NCBI GenBank assembly: GCA_937894515.1
Contig: CALCRH010000058.1
Coordinates: 1 to 30,109 of the forward strand
Source: an uncultured Clostridia bacterium
GTDB lineage: Bacteria; Bacillota; Clostridia; Oscillospirales; Oscillospiraceae
Length of the DNA: 30,109 nt
Reading direction: 5' to 3'
Both the position numbers and the translations under genes were made by a program. Below the pieces are notes generated by a model that did no database searches, was not told the origin of the DNA, and saw only the letters and a program-made list of their open reading frames with translations. This document shows, in pieces, positions 21,445 through 29,437 of the stretch (positions within the stretch are counted from its first letter, which is position 1; each line of letters begins with the position of its first letter).

Positions 21445-22422
21445 ATGCGAGTCACGTGGATCAATGTTGGCTATGGTGATGCAGTCCTTTTTCAAGCTGA
21501 TAATGGCTATACGATGCTGCTTGACGGCGGAAGCAATCTGCCGCAGGAATTTGCCGGCGATGCATTTCGCATTCGGAGTGCTGCGTATTTGCAGCAATCG
21601 GGGATCCGGCATATTGACGCGGTGATGATCTCACACATTCATGAGGATCATGTATGCGGTCTGATTCCTGTTTTGGAACAGATTCCCGTGGATGCATTTT
21701 ATGTGCCCTATCCAGTGGAGCCGTTTCTTGCCGGACATGATTTGCAGCCGGAGGCAAATGCGGCAAGAAGCGTGCCCCTTTATACCAACGCACTGAATGA
21801 TTATCGCCGCATTTTGATAAAGGCAAAAGCAGAGGGAAAACCTGTTTTTGTGGTAAAGCCCGGAGATACCATGAACCTGACTGACGGATTGACGGTGCAG
21901 GTATTAGGCCCGAAACCGCAGAATATAGAAGCCTATATGTCCTTGGTACAGCAGGCCTATACCTGTGAGGATAACAAAGAAGTTACCGCGCTGCTGACGC
22001 GACTGGATGCGACATCGAATGCCACCAGTATGCTGCTGAAAATAGATGCGGATGACGTTGTTTATCTGATGGCAGCAGACTATTGTCCCAGAGAGTGGGA
22101 CGAAGTTCCTTTTTCTTTGCTGAAAAATGTGAACGTTCTCAAATTGCCCCATCACGGTCAGGCAGATTCGGTAGACGAGAAGATGATGGCAGATATGCCG
22201 CTGCAGTACGTAATTACGACAGCCTCATCCGACAGACGGTATAACAGTGCCAATGCTGCCGTTTATGAGACCTTGTGCGCCATCCGGCCAAAGGATCAGC
22301 CACCGCGTTTTTTGTTTACAGATGAGAGGGAGTATCTGCCGTACTTCTCTCAACCGGGCGGGTTTCATGCCATTATTCTGGAAAAGAAAAGCGGCGTTCT
22401 AACCGCCGAATTTTCGGTGTAA
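21445..22422 (+). CDS. ComEC/Rec2-type MBL-fold metallohydrolase (paralog of the one at 4266)
   Basis: A 325-residue soluble protein with the same architecture as the hydrolase ending the sugar ABC operon: INVGYGDAVLFQ, MLLDGGS, zinc motif SHIHEDH (His64, His66, Asp68, His69), ALNDYRR, PHHGQ and SSDRRYNSA. Two differences stand out: LLPGDTN is LMAADYC, still with Asp, and the His after RYNSA is Asn (RYNSANAAV against RYNSAHPEL). AAAGGAGGG lies seven bases before the ATG. It lies between the LacI gene and the Tct operon with no terminator on either side, and a LacI-type operator sequence lies inside the coding region (22128-22141). The substrate is unknown; a cytoplasmic location is expected. 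Confidence 0.83.
   Translation: MRVTWINVGYGDAVLFQADNGYTMLLDGGSNLPQEFAGDAFRIRSAAYLQQSGIRHIDAVMISHIHEDHVCGLIPVLEQIPVDAFYVPYPVEPFLAGHDLQPEANAARSVPLYTNALNDYRRILIKAKAEGKPVFVVKPGDTMNLTDGLTVQVLGPKPQNIEAYMSLVQQAYTCEDNKEVTALLTRLDATSNATSMLLKIDADDVVYLMAADYCPREWDEVPFSLLKNVNVLKLPHHGQADSVDEKMMADMPLQYVITTASSDRRYNSANAAVYETLCAIRPKDQPPRFLFTDEREYLPYFSQPGGFHAIILEKKSGVLTAEFSV
22128..22141. promoter_or_regulatory. LacI-type operator, site 2 (inside the MBL gene)
   Basis: TGTGAACGTTCTCA differs from site 1 at one base. Its centre is 326 bp upstream of site 3, so it could be an auxiliary operator for looping, or a roadblock. It lies within coding sequence, so chance is not excluded. Confidence 0.45.
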
Positions 22423-22453
22423 GGACGACAAAAAAATATTTTTTACCAAATAA

Positions 22454-22467
22454 TGTAAACGTTCTCA
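22454..22467. promoter_or_regulatory. LacI-type operator, site 3 (upstream of the Tct transporter)
   Basis: TGTAAACGTTCTCA shares the AACGTTCTCA half with sites 1 and 2 and matches the cre consensus (TGWAANCGNTNWCA) fully. It lies about 95 bp before the tctC start. A weak promoter (TTCCCA 22478-22483, TAATAT 22501-22506, 17-base spacer) is just downstream. Either the neighbouring LacI protein or CcpA could bind. Confidence 0.65.
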
Positions 22468-22561
22468 ATACAGAGTATTCCCATTTTCCACCTTATTTTG
22501 TAATATTTTCCGGCGGATCCCCGGAATTTATTAAAAATCTAAAAAAAGGAGAAAAACAAAG

Positions 22562-23575
22562 ATGAAAAAGAACCTGAAAAAAATCTTGGCCCTGGTTTTT
22601 GCTTTGGCTATGCTGCTGAGTCTTGCCGCCTGCGGTAAGGAAGCCGCACCTGCTGAGGATGCAGCCGAAGGCGAAACTGTGGAAGAACTGAAATGGCCTG
22701 AAAAGGAAATCACTCTGATTCAGCCCTGGAGCCTTGGCGGCGGCCCTGACGTGATCACCCGTCAGATCGCATCCTATGCCGAGGAATATCTGGGCGTTCC
22801 CATGATCGTGGAGAACCACACCGGCGGCTCCGGCACGATCGGTATGAACGATTTCCTGGAAGCTGCGGACGATGGCTACACCATTTTCTGCTGCAACGGT
22901 CCTCTGTTCTCCCTGACCCCCAGCTTCATTGATGTGGATTACACGGTTGACGACATCAATCCCGTCTGCGGTATTCGTATCACCGAGTTCGTGATCCTGA
23001 CCAATGCCTCCAGCGGCATCACCAATCTGGACGAACTGGTCGCCTATGCCAAGGATGGCCATACCATCAAGTATGCCACCACCGGCGGCCCCGGCAACGA
23101 CAGTTGGACCATGATCTCCGCTCTGTTCAAGATGCTGGATATCCCCTGTGAGGCTGTTCCTTATGACGGCGGTCAGGAAGCCATCAACGCTCTGGTGGGC
23201 GGCCATGTGGACGTGGCAGCCGGTTCTCCCCCTGTTTATCGTGACTATGTGATCAGCGGCGAGCTGAACTGCCTGGGCACCTTCATTCCCGAGGGTCTGG
23301 ATGTGGAGGGTATCGGCCACATCGATTCCTTCACCAGCCAGGGCTATGACATCGAGTTCACCGGCATGGACTACATCGCCGTCCGTTCCACCGTGGATAC
23401 TCGTATTCAGGAGAAGCTGCGTGAGTTCATGCTGAAGGTCTATGCTGATCCTGACTTCCAGGCTTTCATGGCAGATATGGGCATGGCAGCATGGGACGCC
23501 GATGCCGATGAGATTCTCGGCATGGTGGCCTCTCAGAGCGAAGCGATGACCAAGTATATCCCCATGGTCAGCTGA
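22562..23575 (+). CDS. tctC: Tripartite tricarboxylate transporter substrate-binding lipoprotein (TctC family)
   Basis: A 337-residue binding protein. The lipoprotein signal ends LLSLAAC with Cys24 as the lipid anchor, followed by a GKEAAPAED linker almost the same as in the ABC binding protein. TctC features include EITLIQPWSLGGGPDVITRQ, MIVENHTGGSGTIG and KYATTGGPGND. These proteins bind di- or tricarboxylates or other acids for uptake by TctA/TctB. AAAGGAG precedes the ATG. It is followed by a perfect hairpin and then tctB and tctA. It lies downstream of LacI-type operator site 3. Confidence 0.94.
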   Translation: MKKNLKKILALVFALAMLLSLAACGKEAAPAEDAAEGETVEELKWPEKEITLIQPWSLGGGPDVITRQIASYAEEYLGVPMIVENHTGGSGTIGMNDFLEAADDGYTIFCCNGPLFSLTPSFIDVDYTVDDINPVCGIRITEFVILTNASSGITNLDELVAYAKDGHTIKYATTGGPGNDSWTMISALFKMLDIPCEAVPYDGGQEAINALVGGHVDVAAGSPPVYRDYVISGELNCLGTFIPEGLDVEGIGHIDSFTSQGYDIEFTGMDYIAVRSTVDTRIQEKLREFMLKVYADPDFQAFMADMGMAAWDADADEILGMVASQSEAMTKYIPMVS

Positions 23576-23582
23576 TTTTTTC

Positions 23583-23611
23583 GGGCATCCCATGCCCGGC
23601 ATGGGATGCCC
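23583..23611 (+). terminator. Perfect 13-bp hairpin between tctC and tctB
   Basis: GGGCATCCCATGC (23583-23595) and its exact complement (23599-23611) pair around CCG; only ATTTT follows. As after the other two binding-protein genes, stabilisation or partial termination is more likely than a stop to transcription. Confidence 0.75.
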
Positions 23612-23644
23612 ATTTTCCCCAACTTGAAATTGAGGTGAGCTATA

Positions 23645-24109
23645 TTGAAGATCAAATATAATTCGGAAATCATCGGCGGGATTTTATTCGCTATTATTGG
23701 TGCCGTTCTGTGGTTTCTGATCCCCTCACAGATTCCCACCAGAGAAACCGGCAGCATTACAGCACAGACGATTCCCCGCATCGCAATCGGCGGTATGTGT
23801 ATTTTTGGTATCGGCCTTTTGCTGGAAGGTGTATTTGCCCGCGAGAAAAAAGAAGCTGTGATCACCAAAGAGACTTTCCGTTCGGAAGAGTTCAAAAAAT
23901 CCGTGAAGTCTGCGATCTTCTGCCTGTTTCTGATTGCATTCTGCTTCATGGTTAAGCCCTTGGGCTTTTTGATTTCCACCGCGATTCTGGCTGTCGCCAT
24001 CATGCTGTTTTACGGCGCCAGAAAGTGGTATTATTACGCAATTCCTCTGGCCATGGTCGGCATTGTGTACGTTGTGTTCAAAATGTTGCTCCATGTGTCA
24101 CTACCCTGA
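23645..24109 (+). CDS. tctB: Tripartite tricarboxylate transporter small subunit (TctB family)
   Basis: A 154-residue membrane protein with four hydrophobic segments, the first being EIIGGILFAIIGAVLWFLIP, followed by a charged loop and a C-terminal pair of helices. TctB is the small, poorly conserved membrane partner of TctA. The start is TTG at 23645, five to seven bases after GAGGTGAG; there is no suitable ATG. It lies between tctC and tctA with 18 bp to the latter. Confidence 0.9.
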   Translation: MKIKYNSEIIGGILFAIIGAVLWFLIPSQIPTRETGSITAQTIPRIAIGGMCIFGIGLLLEGVFAREKKEAVITKETFRSEEFKKSVKSAIFCLFLIAFCFMVKPLGFLISTAILAVAIMLFYGARKWYYYAIPLAMVGIVYVVFKMLLHVSLP

Positions 24110-24127
24110 TCGGAAAGGAGAAAGAGT

Positions 24128-25666
24128 ATGGAACAAGCATTAGGCGGTCTGCAAATTCTGGCACAGTGGCAAAACTTTCTGGTAATACCGCTGGGCCTGA
24201 TTATCGGCATTGTTGTCGGTGCGATTCCGGGTCTGACTTCTGATCTGGGATTGATCCTCTGCATTCCCATGACTTATGGTATGGAACCCACTCCTGCCAT
24301 TCTTTTGCTGCTGGCCATCTATGCCGGCGGTACCTACGGCGGTTCGATCACCGCCATTCTGATCAATACACCCGGCACTTCCGCGAATGCGGCAACGTTG
24401 TTGGACGGCTATCCCATGACAAAGCGGGGACAGGCGTTCAAGGCACTGCAAATGGCACTGTTTGCCTCGACCATCGGCGGTTTGATCAGCGCATTATCCC
24501 TGCTGTTTCTGGCGCCGCTGATTGCGAAAGTTACGCTGTTGTTTGGGCCTGCGGAATATTTCGCGCTGGCCATGTTCGGCCTGTCGGTCATTGCCGGCGT
24601 ATCCGGCAGCAGTATCTGGAAAGGTCTGATCGGCGCCTGTATCGGCCTGTTTGTTTCCTGCATCGGCATGGATAACATCAGCGGTACGACCCGTTTCATT
24701 TTTGGCCAGAGAAAATTGATGGCAGGCGTGGATCTGATCATCGCCTTGATCGGTCTGTTTGCTATCTCCGAAATCCTGATGAAATCCAAATATGATCCGA
24801 AGAAAGATCATAAGACGGTAAAAGCCTCTGAAATCACCAAGGATAAAATTACAAAAGAAGAATATCGTCGCTGCTGGAAGCCTATCGGAATCGGCTCCCT
24901 GATCGGCGTTATCATCGGCGCCACGCCCGGTACCGGCGGTGGCTTGGCCGCATTTATTGCCTATAACCAGACGAAGCAGATGTCCAAGCACCCGGAGACC
25001 TTTGGCCAGGGCGAGATCGAAGGCGTGGCAGCCTCCGAGTCTGCCAATAATGGTGCCTGTGGTGCTACCATGATCCCCATGTTGACCCTCGGCGTACCCG
25101 GTGACGGTTCTACCGCGATCCTGATGGGTGCATTTATGCTGCATGGTATGGTGCCGGGGCCCTCTCTGTTTGTAGAGCAGGGAAACATTTTGTATGCCAT
25201 CATGATCGGCCTCATTATTGTGAACATTTTCATGTGGCTGGTGGGTAAATTCTTTACCCGTTGGTATGCACATATTACCAGAATTCCCTTTGAAATCCTG
25301 TCTCCTATCGTGCTCACATTCTGTATTGCGGGATCTTATTCCACCAACAACCGCATCTATGATATTTATATCATTCTGCTGTTTGGCATTGTAGCCTATA
25401 TCCTGCGGCGTCTGGATTTCCAGATGGTCCCCATTCTGTTGGGTATCGTCCTTGGCCCATTGGCAGAGAAGAATTTCCGCCGCGCCATGGTGATTTCCGA
25501 GGGCAGTTGGAGTATTTTCTTTACCCGTCCGATTGCCTGTGCGTTTATTGTGGTAGCCGTGGTTTCGGTAACGATTTTTGCCATTCGCAACCAGCGCAGC
25601 CGTAAATTAGCAAAAGCGAATCAAGCTGCCGCTGTACAGGCCGCGGAAAAGGGAACGGACGAATAA
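24128..25666 (+). CDS. tctA: Tripartite tricarboxylate transporter large permease (TctA family)
   Basis: A 512-residue membrane protein with about twelve hydrophobic segments. Family signatures are VGAIPGLTSDLGLIL, YGGSITAILINTPGTSANAA, LLDGYPMTKRGQA, GATPGTGGGLAAF and ANNGACGATMIPMLTLGVPG. It is the transport channel that takes substrate from TctC, driven by an ion gradient. AAAGGAG precedes the ATG at 24128. It is the last gene of the Tct group, closed by a hairpin. Its substrate is an organic acid of unknown identity. Confidence 0.95.
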   Translation: MEQALGGLQILAQWQNFLVIPLGLIIGIVVGAIPGLTSDLGLILCIPMTYGMEPTPAILLLLAIYAGGTYGGSITAILINTPGTSANAATLLDGYPMTKRGQAFKALQMALFASTIGGLISALSLLFLAPLIAKVTLLFGPAEYFALAMFGLSVIAGVSGSSIWKGLIGACIGLFVSCIGMDNISGTTRFIFGQRKLMAGVDLIIALIGLFAISEILMKSKYDPKKDHKTVKASEITKDKITKEEYRRCWKPIGIGSLIGVIIGATPGTGGGLAAFIAYNQTKQMSKHPETFGQGEIEGVAASESANNGACGATMIPMLTLGVPGDGSTAILMGAFMLHGMVPGPSLFVEQGNILYAIMIGLIIVNIFMWLVGKFFTRWYAHITRIPFEILSPIVLTFCIAGSYSTNNRIYDIYIILLFGIVAYILRRLDFQMVPILLGIVLGPLAEKNFRRAMVISEGSWSIFFTRPIACAFIVVAVVSVTIFAIRNQRSRKLAKANQAAAVQAAEKGTDE

Positions 25667-25690
25667 CTGTTTCCATACAACATAGCAATG

Positions 25691-25735
25691 AGATGTGAGA
25701 GGGAAGATCTAAAACCTCTCACATCTTACTTTTGT
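25691..25735 (+). terminator. Terminator after tctA
   Basis: AGATGTGAGAGG (25691-25702) and its complement (25715-25726) around a 12-base loop, followed by TACTTTTG. The U-run is short, but the position after the last Tct gene is suitable. Confidence 0.65.
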
Positions 25736-25770
25736 GCATGAAATAAAAGCTATTTTGGGAGGGAATCCAT

Positions 25771-26481
25771 ATGTTACATGGCTTGACAAACTTTCTGCCG
25801 GAAAACCTGCTGAGTGTATATGACAATCTGGAGTTTCTGATCCGCATCGTGATCTCCGCTGTGTTCGGTATTTTCATCGGTCTGGAGCGCACCAAGCGGC
25901 AGAAGGATGCGGGTATTCGCACCCACTGCATCATCGCCGTGACCTCGGCGGCGTTTATGATCTTATCCAAGTACGCCTTTTTAGATGTGGATGCCGTATT
26001 GGGTGACCGAGCAGCCGACCCCGCCCGCATGGCAGCGCAGGTCGTCAGCGGCATCTCGTTTCTCGGCGCCGGTGTAATTTTCAAGGACAAGAATTCCTCT
26101 ATCAAAGGTTTGACCACGGCGGCAGGTATGTGGGCCACGGCGGCTGTGGGTATGTCCATCGGTGCGGGGCTGTACTGGCTCGGCGTATTCGAAACTGCCG
26201 CCATCATGTTCAGCCAGATGATCCTGCACCGCTTCCCTATTGCCGGCGATGCTCTTTCCACCCAGGAGTTCACCGTGCGTATGGCAGATGATCCGGCGAT
26301 CAAAGCCCAGATAGATCAGCTGATTGAGAAACATCAGGCCAGCATCGAACAAAGCGAGATCAAGCGGAAAGACGGAATGCTGACCCTGCGCTATCTGCTG
26401 CGGCTGAAACAGCAGATCAGTTATGAGGAGGCAATGGCATTGGTTTCTTCCGATGAGAAGATTGTCGAAATAAAAATATAA
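25771..26481 (+). CDS. MgtC/SapB-family membrane protein
   Basis: A 236-residue protein. The N-terminal half is the MgtC/SapB membrane domain with signature stretches FGIFIGLERTKRQKDAGIRT, MAAQVVSGISFLGAGVIF and IKGLTTAAGMWATAAVGMSI. The last 75 residues are soluble and ACT-like in pattern. GGGAGGG precedes the ATG. A paralog with an almost identical N-terminus starts at the left edge of the window. The stop overlaps the ATG of an ABC-ATPase remnant. MgtC proteins act in the membrane under Mg2+ or acid stress; a direct transport role is disputed in the family. Confidence 0.92.
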   Translation: MLHGLTNFLPENLLSVYDNLEFLIRIVISAVFGIFIGLERTKRQKDAGIRTHCIIAVTSAAFMILSKYAFLDVDAVLGDRAADPARMAAQVVSGISFLGAGVIFKDKNSSIKGLTTAAGMWATAAVGMSIGAGLYWLGVFETAAIMFSQMILHRFPIAGDALSTQEFTVRMADDPAIKAQIDQLIEKHQASIEQSEIKRKDGMLTLRYLLRLKQQISYEEAMALVSSDEKIVEIKI

Positions 26482-26621
26482 TGATATCCATCATCATGGT
26501 GACCCATTCAGAGCAGTCCGCTGCCTATGCCAATCGTATGATCCACATAAAAGACGGTCACATGATTGCGGATTTACCGTGTGCGAAAGAGGTACCGATG
26601 GTGTTCGTTTCAAAGACATAG
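26481..26621 (+). pseudogene. C-terminal remnant of an ABC transporter ATPase (MacB/LolD-like)
   Basis: A 46-codon frame beginning at an ATG that overlaps the MgtC stop (TAATG). It reads SIIMVTHSEQSAAYANRMIH and then IKDGHMIAD, which is the H-loop (switch His) region and C-terminal end of a MacB/LolD-type ATPase. Walker A, the signature motif and Walker B are absent, as the upstream DNA encodes the MgtC protein. It is what remains after loss of the rest of an ATPase gene, or the product of a fusion during rearrangement. A functional peptide is unlikely. Confidence 0.7.
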
Positions 26622-26862
26622 CGCGTCTGATCGTGGGTGAGCCGGCTGCCCTCGATGTGATTCAGACTGAAGCTGACCGTTTTCGTTTTCTGTTCAGCTT
26701 CGGTTTAAGTATGGTCGTCAACAGGTTACAGCACTCTTCTGATATGCGAAATGAATCGAGCAGGAGATTTGTAATCCTTTACACTTTGTTAATTGGCATA
26801 CTGCCTTTTTCCTGTTATACTATTAACAAATATGTACTTAATTTGTTGAGGAGAAGCCTATC
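26622..26862 (+). other. Gene-poor interval with the antiporter promoter
   Basis: No convincing gene. There is an imperfect hairpin (ACTGAAGCTGA 26666-26676 with TCAGCTTCGGT 26694-26704, one mismatch or GU pair) without a clear U-tract, and the promoter of the antiporter gene at 26793-26821. An open frame crossing the region lacks a ribosome site and resembles nothing known to me. Confidence 0.5.
26793..26821 (+). promoter_or_regulatory. Sigma-A promoter of the CPA2 antiporter gene
   Basis: TTGGCA (26793-26798), 17 bases, TATACT (26816-26821): 5 of 6 in each hexamer. The leader to the ATG at 26863 is about 35 bases. Confidence 0.75.
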
Positions 26863-29118
26863 ATGCATTTACCTGACCTTATCACAGATCTCGCCGTCAT
26901 TCTGCTGACCGGCGGTATCGTAACCGTAGTCTTTAAGAAAATCAAGCAGCCGCTGGTGCTAGGATATATCGTGGCCGGTTTTCTGATTGGCCCCTATATG
27001 CCGTTCTTTTTTTCTGTGGCAGACCAGAGTGCTATCAGCACCTGGAGTGAGATCGGCATCATCATCCTGATGTTCGGCTTGGGATTGGAATTCAATCTGC
27101 ACAAGCTGCTCAAGGTCGGCGGTACCGGTCTCATCACGGCGCTGACAGAGGTGGGCGGTATGCTGATCTTGGGTTTCTCCGCGGGACAGCTGATGGGTTG
27201 GAGCACGATGGACAGTATTTTTCTCGGCGGTATGCTCTCTATGAGCTCCACCACCATTATTATCAAGGCCTTTGATGAATTAAACGTCCGGCAGACCAAG
27301 TGGGCGCAGCTGGTATTCGGTACGCTGGTGATTGAAGATATCGCCGGTATCTTTATGATGATCATTCTCTCCACTGTGTCTGTCAGTAAGTCCGTATCCG
27401 GCGGCGCGCTGGCCCTGCAGTTGGGTATGCTGGTGCTGTATCTGGCAATCTGGCTGATACTGGGGATCTATCTGCTGCCGACGCTGCTGCAAAAAGCGAC
27501 CCCGCTGATGAGTGATGAAACCCTGCTGATCACATCGCTGGGGATCTGCTTCGGCATGGTCCTGCTGGCTGACGCATTGGGGTTCTCCTCCGCATTGGGC
27601 GCATTTCTTGCCGGCTCTCTTTTGGCAGGTACGGTACACGCCGAGCGAGTGGAGCATCTGACCGCCGGCGTCAAGGATCTGTTCGGCAGCGTGTTTTTCA
27701 TCTCTGTCGGCATGATGCTGGATCCCGCTATGGTGGGGAAGTATATCCTGCCCATCCTCATCATCACCGCCGTTACCATTGTCGGCAAGCTGCTCTTCTC
27801 CTCTCTCGGTGTCCTGCTGGCCGGTCAACCCCTGCATAATGCCGTACACTGCGGCTGCTCGCTGGCACAGATCGGAGAGTTCGCCTTTATCATCGCCTCT
27901 CTGGGAATGAATCTGGGCGTGATCGATGACTACATCTACCCGATCATTATCTCCGTTTCCGTTATCACCACGCTGACAACGCCGTTCTTTATCAAGGGAG
28001 CCGACAAGGTCTACCGATTGATCATCAGGCCGCTGCCGAACGCATTGGTGGAAAAGCTGGACCGCTACACCAACGAAACGCAGAACGAAAAGGAGCAGGA
28101 CAGTGACTGGCGGCTTTATCTGAAGCGGTATATCAAAATCACCCTGCTCTATGGCGTTATTCTGCTGGGCATCACCATCATCGGGCGCTACATATTCCTG
28201 CCGCTGCTGGAAAAAACACCCTTGGGCGACACCGTCTGCAAGCTTATCTATCTGGTGATCATCTACATTCTGATGGCACTTTTCATCCGCCCTATGCTGG
28301 ATACCCATTCCCCACAGTTTACCGCTCTCTGGATGAAAAAACACAGCTTCCGCCTGCCGCTCCTCGGTCTGACCGGTCTGCGGGTGATCCTGATTCTCCT
28401 GATTGCTTTCCTGCCGCTGAACGCAGCCGGCATATACAGTGCGTGGCTTCTTTTGCTTATCGCCGCAGTGGTTTTCGCTCTCTCCCGCTTCGGGTGGCTG
28501 AAATCCGCCTATCTCAATATGGAGACCCGTTTCCTGGCCAATCTCAATGAGCGGCAGCTACAGGAATATGCCGCAGAGAATTCGGCCGGCACAATGGACT
28601 GGGTCGACCAGCGGCTTCACGTTGTGGTCCTGCCCTGTCCCGAATCCGATGTGGGGACTGATCTTTTCACCGCTGCCTGGGGCCGACTGTACGGGGTAAA
28701 CGTGATCCGCATTCTGCGGGATGGAAAAATTCTCAATATGCCTGCCGGTGATACGGTATTGCAAAAAAACGATGTTCTCTGCCTTATTGGTGAAAACGTC
28801 AATCTCCACAGCTTCCGTACCGGAAAAAATTTGGAAAAGCAGGAAAATGTTCCCACGCTGCGTGAGTTTATCGCCGCGCAGGAAAATACTGCGGACAATC
28901 TGTACGCCTATGCCATGCCGGTCGAAAAGGGCTCCGGACTGGACGGCTGCCCTATTCGTGACAGCGGACTGCGAGAGAGCTACGACTGCATGATTCTCGG
29001 TTTGCAGCGGCAGTCCATGCCGATTCTGGCACCGGATGTAAATATGGCTTTACAGGTCGATGATTTGGTGTGGCTGTTGGGCAGCCACGAAATGGCCGAT
29101 AAGCTGATCAACGGCTGA
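26863..29118 (+). CDS. CPA2-family cation:proton antiporter with RCK_C (TrkA-C) domains (KefB-like)
   Basis: A 751-residue membrane protein. The first 380 residues form a Na+/H+-exchanger-type domain (KIKQPLVLGYIVAGFLIGPY, LMFGLGLEFNL, SALGAFLAGSLLAG, LAQIGEFAFIIASLGM). Two further groups of hydrophobic helices follow at about 420-550. The soluble C-terminus holds two TrkA-C-like repeats (VNVIRILRDGKILNMPAGDT to CLIGE, and a second ending in DLVWLLGS). A nucleotide-binding TrkA-N Rossmann domain, as in E. coli KefB/KefC, is not seen. GAGGAG precedes the ATG. It exports K+ or Na+ in exchange for H+, with gating through the RCK_C part. It is a monocistronic unit with its own promoter. Confidence 0.92.
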   Translation: MHLPDLITDLAVILLTGGIVTVVFKKIKQPLVLGYIVAGFLIGPYMPFFFSVADQSAISTWSEIGIIILMFGLGLEFNLHKLLKVGGTGLITALTEVGGMLILGFSAGQLMGWSTMDSIFLGGMLSMSSTTIIIKAFDELNVRQTKWAQLVFGTLVIEDIAGIFMMIILSTVSVSKSVSGGALALQLGMLVLYLAIWLILGIYLLPTLLQKATPLMSDETLLITSLGICFGMVLLADALGFSSALGAFLAGSLLAGTVHAERVEHLTAGVKDLFGSVFFISVGMMLDPAMVGKYILPILIITAVTIVGKLLFSSLGVLLAGQPLHNAVHCGCSLAQIGEFAFIIASLGMNLGVIDDYIYPIIISVSVITTLTTPFFIKGADKVYRLIIRPLPNALVEKLDRYTNETQNEKEQDSDWRLYLKRYIKITLLYGVILLGITIIGRYIFLPLLEKTPLGDTVCKLIYLVIIYILMALFIRPMLDTHSPQFTALWMKKHSFRLPLLGLTGLRVILILLIAFLPLNAAGIYSAWLLLLIAAVVFALSRFGWLKSAYLNMETRFLANLNERQLQEYAAENSAGTMDWVDQRLHVVVLPCPESDVGTDLFTAAWGRLYGVNVIRILRDGKILNMPAGDTVLQKNDVLCLIGENVNLHSFRTGKNLEKQENVPTLREFIAAQENTADNLYAYAMPVEKGSGLDGCPIRDSGLRESYDCMILGLQRQSMPILAPDVNMALQVDDLVWLLGSHEMADKLING

Positions 29119-29437
29119 AAGCATCGGAGCCGGTCGAAGTCTGTATGAAAAGTGAAAAAAATCACTTCTCTGCATGAGGCTTTGTCAGTGATACCGCATT
29201 TGACAGAATTCCGGGATTTCTTGTTGAGAAGCACAGCTCCGTGTGCTCATATCTTTTCCGCTATTCTCAATTACACGCTTTCACTCAACAGATAAGGCGG
29301 TGAATATCCGTGCAGACAATGCCTTTGCAACTAAATATATCAGGATATGCATGGGCGATTTCTAAAAGCGTATCAGATTATGATGATACAGGGGCTGTTG
29401 CGTAAAGCACAGCCCCTGTATCCACAGGAGGGAAATT
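29119..29437 (+). other. Interval without a recognised gene
   Basis: It contains a weak AAGTGA/TCACTT hairpin with an A-rich loop (29150-29167) just after the antiporter, an open frame of 45 codons without a start or ribosome site (29228-29365, containing KAVNIRADNAFATKYIR), and the hairpin described at 29387-29420. The open frame may be the tail of a lost gene; I do not recognise it. Confidence 0.4.
29387..29420. terminator. 12-bp hairpin before the pepD remnant
   Basis: TACAGGGGCTGT (29387-29398) and its exact complement (29409-29420) around TGCGTAAAGC. It lacks a U-tract on the plus strand. It could be a terminator, an RNA-stabilising hairpin, or the terminal repeat of a lost element. Confidence 0.45.

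Noticed and set aside
26579..26908. A 109-codon plus-strand frame overlapping the antiporter promoter and start
   Set aside because: It crosses a strong promoter and the antiporter start, lacks a ribosome site and has no recognisable domain.
27280..28344. A 354-codon frame antisense to the antiporter
   Set aside because: Gln/Asp/His-rich shadow of a membrane-protein gene with no ribosome site.
29387..29420. Terminal inverted repeat of an insertion sequence
   Set aside because: The sequence resembles some IS ends, but no transposase, second copy or target duplication is visible; kept only as a hairpin.
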